A stretch of 64,000 nucleotides of DNA from contig CADCXD010000002.1 of assembly GCA_902806575.1 (NCBI GenBank), positions 4,023,317 to 4,087,316 on the forward strand. The letters are read 5' to 3'. Positions 12,791-25,698 of this stretch are shown here, one piece after another. Each line of letters begins with the position of its first letter. Position 1 is the stretch's first letter. The position numbers and the translations under genes were made by a program. Source of the DNA: Jackrogersella multiformis. Lineage: Eukaryota; Ascomycota; Sordariomycetes; Xylariales; Hypoxylaceae. The notes under the pieces were generated by a model that searched no databases, was not told the origin of the DNA, and was given only the letters and a program-made list of their open reading frames with translations.

Positions 12791-15700
12791 ATGGTAAGAC
12801 CTAAATATCTTTTGGATCTACATAAACATTACCTAACGATATTCTTTGGGATTAGCCACCGTTCTCTTCCATCAATGTCGAGCCTGAGGAGAACATCGAC
12901 GAGGAGATCGATAATACCCGCGAAATCCAGATCGACGAAGCGTTAAAGCGCTTCCAAACGGCCCTTAAGCTCCACGCGCAAGGCCCCAAGCATTATGAAG
13001 ATGCATCCCTAGCGTATGAGTCGCTGTTTGAATCGGACATCTTTCGATACCCCGAGAGCTCTACCGACTTCGAGCGTGCCGAACGACAGTCAGATCAGCG
13101 TCACCTCGGTCTTGATGCCCCGTTTCCTCAATCTCTCGATGCTGATCAGGAAGATATCGACGGTAGTGGCAGCAGTCTACCCCAGACCCTCTACCTTGCG
13201 TACAAGAACCATGGCCAGTTCGCCCTAGACAACATTAAGTATTTGGCTAAGGCGAGAGGAAATGCGACAGCTGTGTTGGAAGACAAGAAGGTGCTTGAGA
13301 ACGCTCAGACGGCCTTGTATGAATTCAGCTCCGCTCTTGACTTTGATCCGTCGGATGCCGAACTTTGGAGAAGGGCTGCACGCGTTGCTGCTTTTCTAAA
13401 CAGCACCAGAATCAGTCGATATTGCCTTGAAGCTGCCATCGAGCTTGACGACGACCCGGCCGTCGAAGAAGTTGAGCCGCCCTCCCTGGCGGAGGGATTT
13501 GCAGGCGAACAATTGAAGAAGCAACTTGGCGTCTTGTCTGATGGACTAGCGCTGTCGCATCCAATCATGATACCCTTCCTCAAGAAATCTATATCAGACC
13601 GCCTTCTAAAACATCTCGACCCTTTCCCATTCCTTCCGAATCCTACCGACTCGCTCGCGCCATCCGGGGTCTCAGCGACATTGGATCGGCAGAAACCCCA
13701 ACGCCTCGTTCTCAACGTCCCCGTAGCCACGTGGGCTGATCTGGGAATGTCGCTTGTGCATTCCGTCGCAGCCGAGGGTATTCCTGGGGAAGCTGTGACC
13801 TTGAACTTCCCTGACATACCAGATACTCAAGACGACGTCCAAATGCTTGTCGAAAGGCCGAAACCAGAGCTACCCGCCGAGAATGGTACTGTTCAGCCGG
13901 CCCCCGAAAACAGATCGATAGCGCAGCCCAATGATGACCAGAGCGATTCCACCAAGGAATGCGGCGCCGAGAATGGAAACGCTGTAGAAGACACGCGAGC
14001 TGAGCGTAGTGTTTCGATTCTGTCGCGGAAGCGTTCACAGTCTACAGCAGGGCTACCTGACGGAGTCGACGAGGAAGTGATCGATCAGAAGAGGAGCAAG
14101 CGAATCCGACGTCGAGAAACGGCTGGAGAGGTCATGGACACAAATACTCAATATGCTACCCAACTGCAGCCGTTTCAAGCTGCTGACCAGAATCTCTTCC
14201 AGATGACGCGTAATATGGTGGAAAATTTGGGAGTTACTGAGCGCGATACCCTTGATCGCCTAGCTGAAGTGCTCGATTCGTGTGCTTCATCTACTCGTAC
14301 TGCCAAGCTTAAACGGCCAGCCATGGTTGATCTACGCGATTCGTTGATCAAATTCGACGAAGAGAGTACTAGGGTAGTTCTAAGTAAGAAAGAGGCGTCT
14401 CCTGTCGGCTTTTCGTCCTTTCTTGAGCACTCGAAGCCTGGGTCTCAGAACAAACCCGAAACGCCTATATTTCATGAGACGAGGGGCTTGAAAGCCTTTG
14501 CCCAGAGAGTTAATGACAACTGGATAGGGATCCAAGACGTTGCTTTCGAGTGGGTCAGCCACGTGTGCGTGACCTACCTTACGAGCAAGTGGCCAGACGC
14601 CATGAAGACTGCCGTGGTCCAAGTGATCAGTCATCTGGACGAAGACATCTGGAACCGCGTGCAATACGAGCTTAAATATTGCACTGTATCCGAAGATCCA
14701 GCGAGGACATTGGCTACGGTCGAGCAAATAGTCCAAATGCTATTTGAACTGCACCTCGATGTCTACGAGCGGATTACGAATCCGAATAGCGCTGTAGACT
14801 TCGGAATCCGTGTGGAAACCAAAGGAAGATTGGGTCGCTGGTTCACCTTCGCCTCGCAGTTGAGCCGGGATCGCCCCGAGGGTGTAGACTGCCCCCTGTC
14901 GGCACGGTTCCTGTGGTCTGCCGTTTTTGCTGTCACTTTGACGGAAGGTGTATCGAGAGACCACGTTCTGCAGTGTTGGAAGAGTCTTCGGGACAAGCTT
15001 TTTGAGGAACAAAAAACCGTCGATATTCGACTTCCAAATAATGCCATCATGCCAGAAGTCTCGGCACATGCAGCTGATAGGGAGATATCTAAACTCACAA
15101 CCATGGACTTCTTCCTCGGGCTGTTCCAGAATGACCTCAGCGACCCCGTTTCCGTAATCGAGAGCCTGGAGCCCGTCCTCAATCCCTCCTCCGTCCATAT
15201 AGCGACCACTACTACGTCAACGCCCGAGGTTATGATAATAGACGAGGATCCGGCGACACCGACAGCTAGCTACGATGGGCTACCTATCTCCGAAACCGCG
15301 GATCAGGGTCTGCGGGATCTGTGGAAATTCTTACTTGGCACAAGCACTGAACTGAGATTGTTCCTGTGGACGCGTCTAGGGGAGGCCTATAATGCTATCG
15401 ACTATACAACAAAACAATTTTCATGTCTCCTTAAGAGCATTGAGATGGTTATCGCCGACTTCGAGCAGGACTCTTATTTGACCATGTCTGCCGAAACGCG
15501 CCGCCCTCTATTTCTGAAGATGCTCAAGTTTCTAGATGAGCTACTGGTCCAAGCGCTTTCGATGGCGCTTAACGACGCAAAGGCCTTTGATATCATAGAC
15601 GACGAGCACCTGAGGTCTAGCATTTCGGCCTTGGCAAAGCTATCCGGCATGCTACATGTATCTTGCATGTATGAAGATGAAGTCCGTGTTGGTATGAGAC

Positions 15701-18595
15701 AACATGCTTCAAGTAGCACGACTTTCCAATCTTTCTTGACCAGGCTTCGTGAGATGCAGGTCAGGAACTGGTCCCTGTTATACACAATGCTCAAGGCCGG
15801 CATCGCGCAGAACAAGGCCGGCTTTACTACACCGGAGAACGACCTTGCAGACTACCTAGCGGCCATTCATCAGGTTTTAGGCCTTAGGAAATTTTGCAAA
15901 TCGTCCAACAAAATCTTCCTTAAAATGGTGCGCGTGGAACTTTTGAAGCAAAACTTGATAGATAATTGGGAAGACTACCTTGGTCAGGTTCTATACGATC
16001 TCTATGGCTTGAAGCTTGGAGTCGGCCTTAGTGAAGTGCAGGATCACGGGTGCCCCCCTGAAAAGCTCGAGCGACGCAATACCACCGCCCTAGTTGAGAG
16101 AGTATCCGTCCTTGCAAACCGCATGCCAATGAAAGACCTGCTTAAGTCGGACCTCAAAACAACAATCGAGCATATGCAGCAAGCCATCGGACAAACGAAG
16201 TCGAACCAGCAGTTCATACAAAATCTGCGAATTTTTAACCAGACCCTGCAAAGACCCATCCCGCCACTTCGCTTATATGAAGCCCTGAAGGGTAATATTT
16301 CGATCGACGCAGTTACTGTTAACACCCCAGATAGTGCCTTGGCTAAGCATAGATGGTTTTTTCTCCTAGGAATGATCGCATTCACTAAATTTAAGGGCGT
16401 GGACCTCAACAGAAGGCAGACACCAGGCGCTACTGACGACCTCCGTATCGGTGCCACGTTCTTGCGCCAACAGTTGCAGTTCACACCTGATCAGTGGGAT
16501 GCTTGGTTTAGACTAGCCGAGTGTTTCGACTACGAACTTGACGAATCCGTACTCTGGACTGCGGACAAGATGAATAAGGAGAGGGTAGAGCTGGTTAAGT
16601 ACCAACGAAGTGCAATACACTGTTACACTCTTGCGCTTTCACAGTCTCGGAACACGCCACCCGAAGCTCTCGGGGAATGTATCGACGACATCCACGACCT
16701 CTATCACAAATTCGGTATGCGCATGTACGCTTCAAGCCGGGAACCGTTTGCGATGGAACCGTTCCACCACTCGGAGCACAAACGATTCGTTATTCTGGAA
16801 TCCGGTGTGGAGTCCAAGGATCTTCATTCGCAAATGGAAGATTATAAAGTTTGGAAGTATGCTGCTAGGCTATTCAGGAAGGCTATGGAGGTCAAACCAA
16901 AACAGTGGCAGTAAGTGAGCCCCTATCGACAGCTAAGCCGAATTTCGATCTAACGGCCTTCTTAGAAACCCATACATGGTAGCCAAGTGTACTTGGAAGA
17001 TGTACCAGAAACTTCCAACATCCCTCGATCATCGAGACAGGCGAGATCGACCAACGATTCAGACCGTTATTAGCGCACTCGAAAGAGCGGTTGAAGTCGT
17101 GTCCGCACTACCGAAGCCACGTCATGGCCAGGATCCAATCCTGGAACCTCACTACAAAATCGTGTCGATCATGCATAAGCTCGTCATGCGAGGAGATATA
17201 GCACCACAAGAAGCGGCCGATATACTCCAACGTCAACCGTACGCCACCCAGGATGGGGATCGTGTCGAGATCAACGAGCTAGAAGACTGGGAGCCGTACG
17301 TCATTAAGACACTCGGCCACCTACGCGAGAGAGATAGGTCTAACTGGCAGCATCGCATTATAATGCGTCATGCTAGGATCCTATTCGACGAGAACTCCGA
17401 AGAGCAAGGCTACGTCCAGGCAATGGCCGCCTTTGGCGTACTGAGGGAGTCGATGCTTACTAAGACTATGGTGATGAACGTGTGGAAGTGTGATGCGGAG
17501 CGGCCAGGCCGACATCATGTCTACACCGAGCAATATGTTCGATTCGTCGTCAAGCTCTTAGTCGTTCTAAAGGATAGAACGAATTTTGAAGCTTTACTCC
17601 GCCGCTTGCGCAAGAAGGGCGCTGACTTCTACCATTTCAACGATCTTTGGCAAACATCCTGCATCGCATATTTACGACTTATTCGGCACGCATATCGGAT
17701 TGCACCAGTCCTCGAGGACGATTTCAAGGTGATAAGCCCCGAGGAGTTCGACATCATCACCTCTAGGATCAGCGACTGGTCCTCGGGCCCGTCCTCGTCT
17801 CATCCTGCGCTCAGCGCCTTGCAGGAGACTATAGAGCTTAAGAAGCTCAACGCCGGGTTGATGAAAGCCGGCGCTATTGACGATTTAGCCAGCGACTGTT
17901 ATACAGCATTGTATTTTGAGATAGGGCAGTCTCTTCCAGGCCCTACCGTATCTACTCTAATCGCAGAGCGAGAACAAGCACGTCTTCACGAAGAAGCCCG
18001 CCAGTCCGAGAAAGCATTAGAACCTAAATCTTCAAATCCGTTAAGCAATCTCTTGAATCCTCAGTCTCATGAGAACTCGGGCGCGGAGGGACCTGCTGGG
18101 GATTCGGCCCCAGCAAACACGGAAGGGGTGCAACGACCTCGTAAAACTGGCATTAGGAGGGCCGATATTCTCCGCAAGGCTGAGCAGGCAGTCCTGCGTA
18201 TCCAAGAAGGTCCGAAACCTACAGGTACCAAATCTCGAGGCTCTGTCTCTAGCGGCAAAACGCCCGCTGCTGACGAAGGCAAAGATGGCGAAGCGAATGA
18301 CGACTCGAGGAGTGACGGAGCTCCAGATGAGGACGTGGATATGAAGGACGAAGAGGCCGAGGAGGATCTAAGCTCGGCACCTGGGAGCGTCCACGATTCG
18401 GCCGACGACGAGAGTGACCTTAGTGACGCTCCACCGGAGGACGTATTAGACGAAGATGAGGCCCAGCAGCTGATGTTTCCCAACTTGACTAGAAGGAGTA
18501 TGGACACAGTGGCAGGGAAATCCGATAACGAAGATTCTAACGGTGATTCTTCCGGTGAGGTAGATGAAGACGCGGAAGAAGAGGTAGAAGAGTAG
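12791..18595 (+). CDS. HIR3: HIR3/CABIN1 histone transcription regulator (HIR complex)
   Basis: Three exons: 12791-12793 (the ATG alone), 12856-16910 and 16966-18595; 1,895 residues, in the usual range for fungal Hir3. The start is set by ATG followed directly by GTAAGA, with the acceptor at 12855, giving MPPFSSINVEPEEN, the conserved Hir3 N-terminus. The body is rich in helical TPR-like repeats (for example TALYEFSSALDFDPSDAELW). Past about residue 1,700 it ends in a long acidic Ser/Asp/Glu tail, suitable for histone contact. In family knowledge Hir3 scaffolds Hir1/Hir2/Hpc2 and deposits H3-H4 independently of replication, repressing histone genes outside S phase. Intron 2 (16911-16965) is phase 2 and restores KQWQNPYMVAK. 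Nothing looks broken. Identification is strong; exact domain borders are estimates. Confidence 0.93.
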
Positions 18596-19150
18596 GCGAC
18601 CTCGAAGCTCGTGGACTAGTTATTGTTGAATGGATTATATGCTTCGTTCGGCTCCTTACTACCAGACGCATTTATGGTGTTAAATGCCCAGGTGGGCAAG
18701 GCAAAGCATTTGGGCTTGGTTTGACGGAGTTCCGGTCAGGTAACTAGTTCAATGCTTAGACTCTTCAAGGACATGGCATCTGCGTCAAACAAAGATGGTT
18801 GTGAACAACTTGGCTCATGTTGTGCAGCTTCTATCGACAATGAAGGTAGGCGAGGTATCGAATACCTATAGTATTTAATGATCTCGGCCCTACATAACGA
18901 CTGATATAGCTATAATTTTTTATAATGTAACCAGCTAACTTAGAAGTGTATTTCATTTCCCGATCTAAAGTTATTGTGTATTAAAATTTTAGGCTACTCT
19001 TTAATAACCGTACATCTAAGTTAACACCTCTTCATTAGGTACTTACGTTATTAGCATATATGATGAACCATTTTCAATTAAAACTAGCCTTCGATTTTAG
19101 CATTTCATATAAACAGCTATACATATTATATATCAGCGTTGTATTTTTAT
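18596..19150. other. convergent 3' intergenic, AT-rich
   Basis: Lies between the stop codons of HIR3 and the M35 protease. The part at 18890-19140 is clearly A/T-rich. No gene seen. Confidence 0.6.
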
Positions 19151-20319
19151 TTAAACAGGGGGTTGTCCCTTACCGTTTGCGTATAGCGAATAACTATCCG
19201 CGTTAGCAATTGCGCTTTCTGCGGGTAGGGCCGTGCTCTCGTTATAACCGTAAGTATAGTCGTTCGTATGAGGACTATAGACGCCTTCGCAGTGCGTGAT
19301 CTCGTGTATTGTCGTAGTGGCTTGATCCTGACGGTGGCATCCCTGCGGCAGAGGCGGCAGCGTGTCATAGAAGAGCGGGCACATGACCATGGTATCGACG
19401 TCCCACTTGGTGTAAGCGTTCACGGGTCCATCACTCTCGCAGATGCCGTAGAAGTCGTAGCAGAAATGGCGACTCGGCCCCGAGTTTGTCGTCGAGCACT
19501 CCTTCGCCGCCGCCTTCAGCCGGTCTACAACGGTCTGCCGTGCTTCTGACGAGTTCGTCTTGAAGTACTCAACAAAGCGAGCGGATGACTGGTCCGCAGC
19601 ATCGGCAGCCGCGGCAAGGGCCAGCGTCTCGCAGTTAGCGAGGGCTACGGTACTAGCAGCTAGTTGGGTGGCATTGCAACCGTCTTGGACGTTCGTACGT
19701 GCTTCGAGAGGGCTGAAGCTCAAAGCCTTGGGCACCGCCGCGGCTTCTTGTGCATCAACATGCAGGCTGACGCTATTAGACTGGAAGACGAGCGCCGACC
19801 CGGATAAAACTACAGATCCAGCCTCGGCCACAGGCATTAATCCCGCAGCTGAGAATGTGTATGTTCCAGATTTGGTGAATTCGTGTACGCTTGCCGGGCT
19901 GATAATGGTGCTCATCGATTCGGAAGCCCTCAGAAGGTGAAAGTGCTCGGCTGTGAGAGCATCGTATTGAATGCTCGCGTGGATCCCCCTAAAGGGAACC
20001 TCGACGCCTAAAAATCACATTTTAGTCATATTTTCTAGGTGTAGAGAGAGGCTATCGCCAACGTACCTGATTCATCCACTACTAAGACCTTTTGAATGGG
20101 CAGAGCCTCGTCGATGAGGGTACTGACTTTCAAGAGGTTGAGATCTGTGGAGCCAACATTTTTAAGAGTCGCAACCAGTTCAGCAGCACCACCTATTTCC
20201 GCAGGAGCGAGAGTAACTTCTAAAGCTGAAGCTTGTCTACCATGTATGGGCTTTAGGATATGAGCGTCGATAGTTGCGACAACACTAGCCACCGCCAGGA
20301 GTATCTCCGCGTGTCTCAT
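19151..20319 (-). CDS. secreted M35 deuterolysin-type zinc metalloprotease
   Basis: Exon 1 is 20319-20067 and exon 2 is 20007-19151; 369 residues. The start was chosen at the Met that gives a clean signal peptide (MRHAEILLAVASVVATIDA); an in-frame upstream ATG at 20364 would bury it. A propeptide follows. The catalytic HEITH (about 319-323) and the downstream HTNDYTYG (third zinc ligand Asp at about 334) define the aspzincin/M35 family, which cleaves proteins outside the cell, often favouring basic substrates. Oddity: family members usually end in a cysteine after YALYAN, but this one reads YANGKGQPPV and stops. A GTAAGG donor lies just at that point (19165-19160), so a tiny last exon may have been missed. 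Secretion and class are secure; the C-terminus is uncertain. Confidence 0.88.
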
Positions 20320-21966
20320 AATGAAGAGCCAAGTAGCAATAATATCAGGCTGCTGTAGAACCACAGGGAACTAAGAATCCATTGAAAACTCCAATAATGT
20401 CTCGCTCTTCTTATAAAAATTCGATCCCTACGCCTTTTCGAACCCAGGGTTTCTCTCCGGGTGGAGAAAACCTCGTATTCGATGGCTAGGCGCGTCTAAG
20501 AAGCTCATTGCAACGTTGCTAAGGACCGGGGAATTTCTATAATAGAATTGAAATAACGAGAATTAATAATACGAAGAAAGGTCTTTTGCCGTACTTATAT
20601 ATTAATGACATTATAAATATAAATGTTTTAAATAATATGTGCTGAATCAGAGCGAGAAGCTCCTAGACTAATGCATGTGACTGCATCGTTATTAACAGAA
20701 CAATACAATAACAAAAGACTGGTGATGACCTGATCATGAATGAATGTAAATGTAGGACCTGCTACTGAAAGCTATGTAGGTAGGTATATACGTAAGTAAC
20801 TGATCATGAAGCCATAAGGATGAAAGATGATGAACTCCTGAAAGGTGTTGTGACACCTTAAAAGCTGGCAAAAAGCCCTGAGAAGGTGATCACGTGATGT
20901 GCTGTTTCTCACTCTGGTTCGGCGCAATGGTGAAGCAAATGGGTAACACGTGACTTTATAAGTTACCAGGTCGTTTATATTTTATTAAGAGTGATGCTTG
21001 CACTTTTATTTTCATTGCCATTATTTCTACGTTTCAAATTTTCAGACATAGCTTTTTTTACCTTTTCTACCTATTTTTTCAATAACAACATTTCTTGCCT
21101 TACTATCTCACGATGGTTACTGTAAACGATAATCTTGCCGTCTCGATATTAATGTTGTTTATCCTTAACCTACTTACTTAATACGGTGTAAGAGCCGCTT
21201 CTTAATTATACATCGCGCTTTAATAGGTAGTTTTTTTTAACATTCATTAAATTGTAACTACCATTTAAAGACAACGTGGTATATGAGTTTAAACATTTAT
21301 GTTAAAATCCTGAATCACGTTAAGCTTACCATGTTAATTATAACTAGTCGTAAGACCTTTAACATTTACAATTATAAGCTGTTATATATAATACACCTCC
21401 TGGCCGGGGAAATAAGTAGGTCAGGTCTTTAGTATCTTCCTGTGACTTATTGGATCGTCTCATGCAAAAGATTTTATATTTTTAAGGACCTTCGAGGTTT
21501 AACATACCTATGATTTGGAGCACGCATCGTCTCCTATCCGTATCGTGTAGCTAAGCGTGCGGATCCAAGCCACTCGCCGCGGGTGGAACTTGCTCATATG
21601 TGCTCTAACCCAGGACATTTTAAAGATAGGAGTACATTAGAGGACAAAGCCTTTTGGAAATATTGAGTAGAAACACATTAGAATCAGTGATTATACACCA
21701 TGCTCATAGGAAATAACCACACATGACCAAAGTCGGTAAGTATTAAACCCTATAAAGATACTTACCTAGGTACATATATAGTTACCTATTATCTCTTACT
21801 TACCCAGGTTATCTTTCAGGACTTTATCCACTATTAACAGGCTGTGAAATATGGTCGGAGTTGTCGTAAAAGGGTTATTAGTATTCTCACATTGACCTGC
21901 CTTATTCTGAACTTGCATTATTATCTCAAAGGCCGCCACTTGTACTCTCGAGTATTATTGCATAGA
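20320..21966. other. intergenic, strongly AT-rich islands
   Basis: Promoter side of the protease, then AT-rich DNA (20560-20660 and about 20980-21400) with no gene. The composition is like RIP-affected or decayed repeat DNA, but no repeat ends were found. Confidence 0.5.
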
Positions 21967-22897
21967 ATGGCACATCGACTCCGTCTTATGGGCTTACTTA
22001 GAGCCATCTCGCTTTCCATTGAACTTGGACTGGTTGTTGTCACTATGTCATTGTTGTGTTGTGCCTACCCGGCACGATTCAGAAAAACATTATGGGAAAT
22101 CGGTGGGGAGAACGGATGGAATTCGAACCCACGTCTAAGGATATATTTCTACGCAAATTATGAGCAGCCTCCCGAGATACCTTTAATTTGGGCCCAACGG
22201 TGCGTCTAACTAACATCTTGCTGAAGTCCGATCAAAACTCACCTCCTCCCCCTCCCCCTGATTCACTTATATCTCAAAAGACCAAGCCGTGATCTAACAC
22301 TCCCCTCAGTCTTAGCGAATCTAATCTAGCGATCGCGGTCCTTGCTACGGCTATATGTTCGGCACGGATCGCATTGGCCTACTTCAACATCACGCCGCGC
22401 TTTTCGCGGATTTTCAATGCCATGAATGACATGTTGCTATCGGGGTTCTGGATGTACAGCGTCGTTGCCCAATCATCCAGCGACCTCACGGACCCGGACC
22501 ACCTAAGCATGCGACCGTGGTACCTGGAGAAGAGCTGCAGCATCTTAGACGAAAGCGTCGTCAAAGATTGCCTTCTCGCCAAAGCCTGTTTTGTCCTTTC
22601 AGTCTTATCGCTGTGAGTGTCCCGTTCTTAGACGCTTCGACCGCAAGTTTCATACTAAACACCATGGCATGGTACCTTAGGATTTTCTTCCTTACATGCT
22701 CCATTTTCTCCGTGCTACAACTCGCCTACAGGTGCGGGGAGCTTCAGGTGTTCGATCGAACCGTAGAGATGTTGTATGTCCGACTGCAGAAAGATCAAAT
22801 GGTGAGCGGTGACAGGTTCGTCATCTCTGACGTACAAAGTGATGAATACAGGGACAATGTAACGATGGAAGAGCCACATATTATCAATGTAGCTTAA
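21967..22897 (+). CDS. MARVEL-like multi-pass membrane protein
   Basis: Three exons: 21967-22199, 22310-22612 and 22681-22897; 250 residues. Four hydrophobic segments are visible: LLRAISLSIELGLVVVTMSL, NLAIAVLATAICSARIALAY, the MNDMLLSGFWMYSVVAQ region and a C-terminal span joined across intron 2 (FVLSVLSL then IFFLTCSIFSVLQLAY). The loop before the last span is acidic, and a soluble tail of about 50 residues follows. The arrangement fits the fungal MARVEL-domain proteins, thought to organise plasma-membrane subdomains; no enzymatic motif is seen. An in-frame ATG at 21844 would add 41 residues. Intron 2 could use a nearer acceptor, but the 68-nt form has a normal length, a branch-like CTAAAC and a TTAG acceptor. 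Function is not established. Confidence 0.7.
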
Positions 22898-23613
22898 TAC
22901 TCAAATGAATGGTTGAATAACTGAATGGTTAAGGCTAGCAGGTTGGTTATCAAGAATTGAAGTTGTTTAGGGGTTAATCGACATGCTTCGGGACTTTGAG
23001 AACCCTCGGAGCTTTCTTGTTAATATTTTCCAACATTTACTTGATCTTGTTTCACTCCATACTAGACTCTGTCTGGCCAGCCTAGTTGTGATAGTATCGG
23101 AACCGTTAATGAGCAAGTTATTCTGTCTTATACGCTGTAACCAATTACGTACCCCATCCAAGCGTGTGCCACCAACCGGAATTGAAGAATCTCGTCTACG
23201 AGTCTCACAACGTGTGAGGAATTATACCCGTGGCTTATATCCCTGCAGAGCTCCGATGCAAAATGAAGAGAAGCTGATACGCTCACCCCCCCTTCCACCC
23301 CCACAACTCCTTTTGGAAGTGAGAGGGTCCTTGATAGAAGTGAGAAGTAGGTAATGAGATTCAGGTGTGTCCCGGTTGGTGGTTTCTATTGAGCTAGCCA
23401 TCATGCGACCAGGGGGCAACCCGGAAGTTATGTACCTCTGTCAGTTTCTTCCATTTCCTCGGCCGGGATGGAAGTCGAGGAGCAGCTTGTGTCATTACAT
23501 AAATTCTCATGGCCTGCAGAACGGTCCCGATTTAAGAATGCTTGTGTTGTAGTAATATTGCCTTTCGTCGACACTCAGCCCCAAAGCAATTACTACTATA
23601 CTGTCCAGGAAAC
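22898..23613. other. intergenic
   Basis: Between the MARVEL-like gene and the reductase. It contains a C-rich run near 23285-23305. Several open frames lack domains and are not called. Probably the reductase promoter. Confidence 0.5.
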
Positions 23614-25698
23614 ATGGATCACGGGGCAATGACGGGAACTCCCTGGCTGGATCAGCCGGTGATGCTTCACTCGTCACGGGAAAACACGTGCAAATTAACT
23701 CCGGCGCAATGCGTCTATCGTAACGGTCACTGGAGATTCTGGTAAGTCCTTTCTAGATGAATATCTCGTCGTGTGTGGCGTTCGTCATAGTTAAACCAAG
23801 CTTTCAGGTACGAGGCAGATCACGTTTACGCCCTATCGACAGTATACTTTTTCATTGCAGTCATCGGAGTATGCTTTATTGGATTATGCAGCCAACGGCT
23901 TGCTCCTACGTCGCTCAGAGAAAAGACATGGTGGAGGAAGTTAGTCGCCAGCATCCGTTTTCTCTCCTATCGTCGTTATGATGTGGCTGCCGTCCGATGG
24001 CATTTGCCATCTTTGGGAGTCAGTTTGCTGCTAATTGTCGGCGCAGTTTTCTTCTTAGGTAAGTTGGACTTTGCACCTCTGTGGCCTCCTATGGCTATCT
24101 GATTCCCCGACCAAGTCTGATTTTGAATAGCAATGACCCTTGGTCCTCAGCCCTATTACTGGCCAAACACGCCAACGCTCAACTACGGCGGCTCGCCGCC
24201 CATCGCAACAAGGACTGGTTGGATGGCGCTGGCATGCCTGCCTTTCATGATTATATTGCCAACGAAGGCTAACATGATCGCCTCCCTAACTGGTGTTTCT
24301 CCTGAGCGGTTGATCGTCTTCCATAACTGGGTTGGATGGGCCATGTTTGTTCTGGCCCTGGTCCATACCTTTCCGTTTATTGTTCTTAATATTTGGAAAG
24401 GCGAAATGGTCAGTGAATGGAATACCAGCGTCGCCTATTGGACTGGTGTTGTTGCCTTGATCGCGCAGGCCTATCTCCAAGTCTTTTCTCTTCGCTTTAT
24501 TCGGTAAGTTCCTCAGTTACCTAGGTAGCTACAGGATTTGCAATGAGCTCCTTGTAGAAGGTATTAACTTGTATGAAAATAGGGATCGGTTCTACGAATT
24601 CTTCAAGGTAACGCATTATATTGCAGCGATTATTTTCGTCGTGTTCTTCTTCATCCACTGTGATTTCAGGTTAAGTTCTTGGTTGGCTCACCCCTTTCTT
24701 CCGGCTGAATAATACGGAAACTGACTCCTCTCGCTAGGGATTATTTCATCGCAACCGGAGTACTCTACACGCTCTCTTTCCTATACCCTCAAATCCGAAC
24801 ATATTTTGAGTTCGGATTGTCCCGTCGCGCCAACTTCACCATGGTTTCGGACCTTGCCTTGAAGGTGACGATTCCCATAGATACCGCATGGCAGCCCGGT
24901 CAGCACATGTTCCTCCGTTTCATTCACATAGGAATGCACACATTCACAGCACATCCGTTTACGATATGTAGCATGCCTATTACGAGAGACGGCGATGGGA
25001 ATTCGAAGCTTACATTCTATGTGCACCCGAGAAGTGGACTAACAGCCCGCCTCGCTCAAAGCGCGGTCAACCGACCGGGATTTAGTGTGCCAGTCCTTCT
25101 TGACGGCCCATACGGCGGCGTCCAAGCAAGACCGCTATACACATATGATCACAGTCTCATCATAGCCTGCGGTGCCGGCGCCGGTCTATCGCTGCCCTTT
25201 GTGATGGAGAGTTTATTACGTTCGGCTTGGCAAACACGAACAGGGAATAATAAATTCATAAACAAGATGCAAGTGGTTATTGCGACGAGAGATATGCAAC
25301 TAGTACAGTGGTACGAAGAGGCACTACTAGAATATCTAGAAGAAAACGGCCTCGAGATGGTACCCGACAACGTCGATATCTCGGTATACCAGACAGGGAG
25401 GCCCGAGTCTAAAAGCAACAGTACATCTAAAGATCCTGAACGACCCGACGAGAAAGTCAAGGGGGATTCCCAGATTGTTAGACGTCTGCCCATCAGTGTC
25501 TTTTCTGGCCGTCCGGACATCGCGACGATTGTGAAGGATGCGACCCTCCAGCAAGGACTCTCAGTCGGCATAGTCGCTTGCGGACCAGGAGAGATTCTCA
25601 AAATAGTACACGACGAGGCGGCAGCAGCTCAGCTGCGAGTTATAGGATCGAATGCTAGTGCGCGCGAAGTATATCTGCACTCTGAGGTATTCTCGTAA
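23614..25698 (+). CDS. ferric/cupric reductase (FRE family metalloreductase)
   Basis: Five exons: 23614-23741, 23808-24058, 24131-24503, 24583-24669 and 24738-25698; 599 residues. Transmembrane helices carry two bis-heme pairs, each with 13 residues between histidines: His191/His205 (FHNWVG...LVHTF) and His262/His276 (THYIAA...IHCD). The cytosolic half has the FAD motif HPFT (about 352-355) and the NADPH motif GAGAGLSLPF (about 420). Family knowledge: electrons pass from NADPH through FAD and heme to extracellular Fe(III) or Cu(II) at the plasma membrane, making the metal ready for uptake. Intron 3 (24504-24582) contains a TACCTAGGTA palindrome. The protein ends EVFS where many relatives end in a final Trp. 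The Ctr copper transporter follows on the same strand 1.6 kb away. Metal preference cannot be read from sequence. Confidence 0.92.

Noticed and set aside
18067..18507. Minus-strand 146-codon frame rich in Ser
   Set aside because: Antisense shadow of the HIR3 acidic tail.
22105..22180. tRNA-like GGGTTCGAATTCC on the minus strand
   Set aside because: No acceptor stem or D arm can be paired, and the stretch is coding in the MARVEL-like gene's exon 1.
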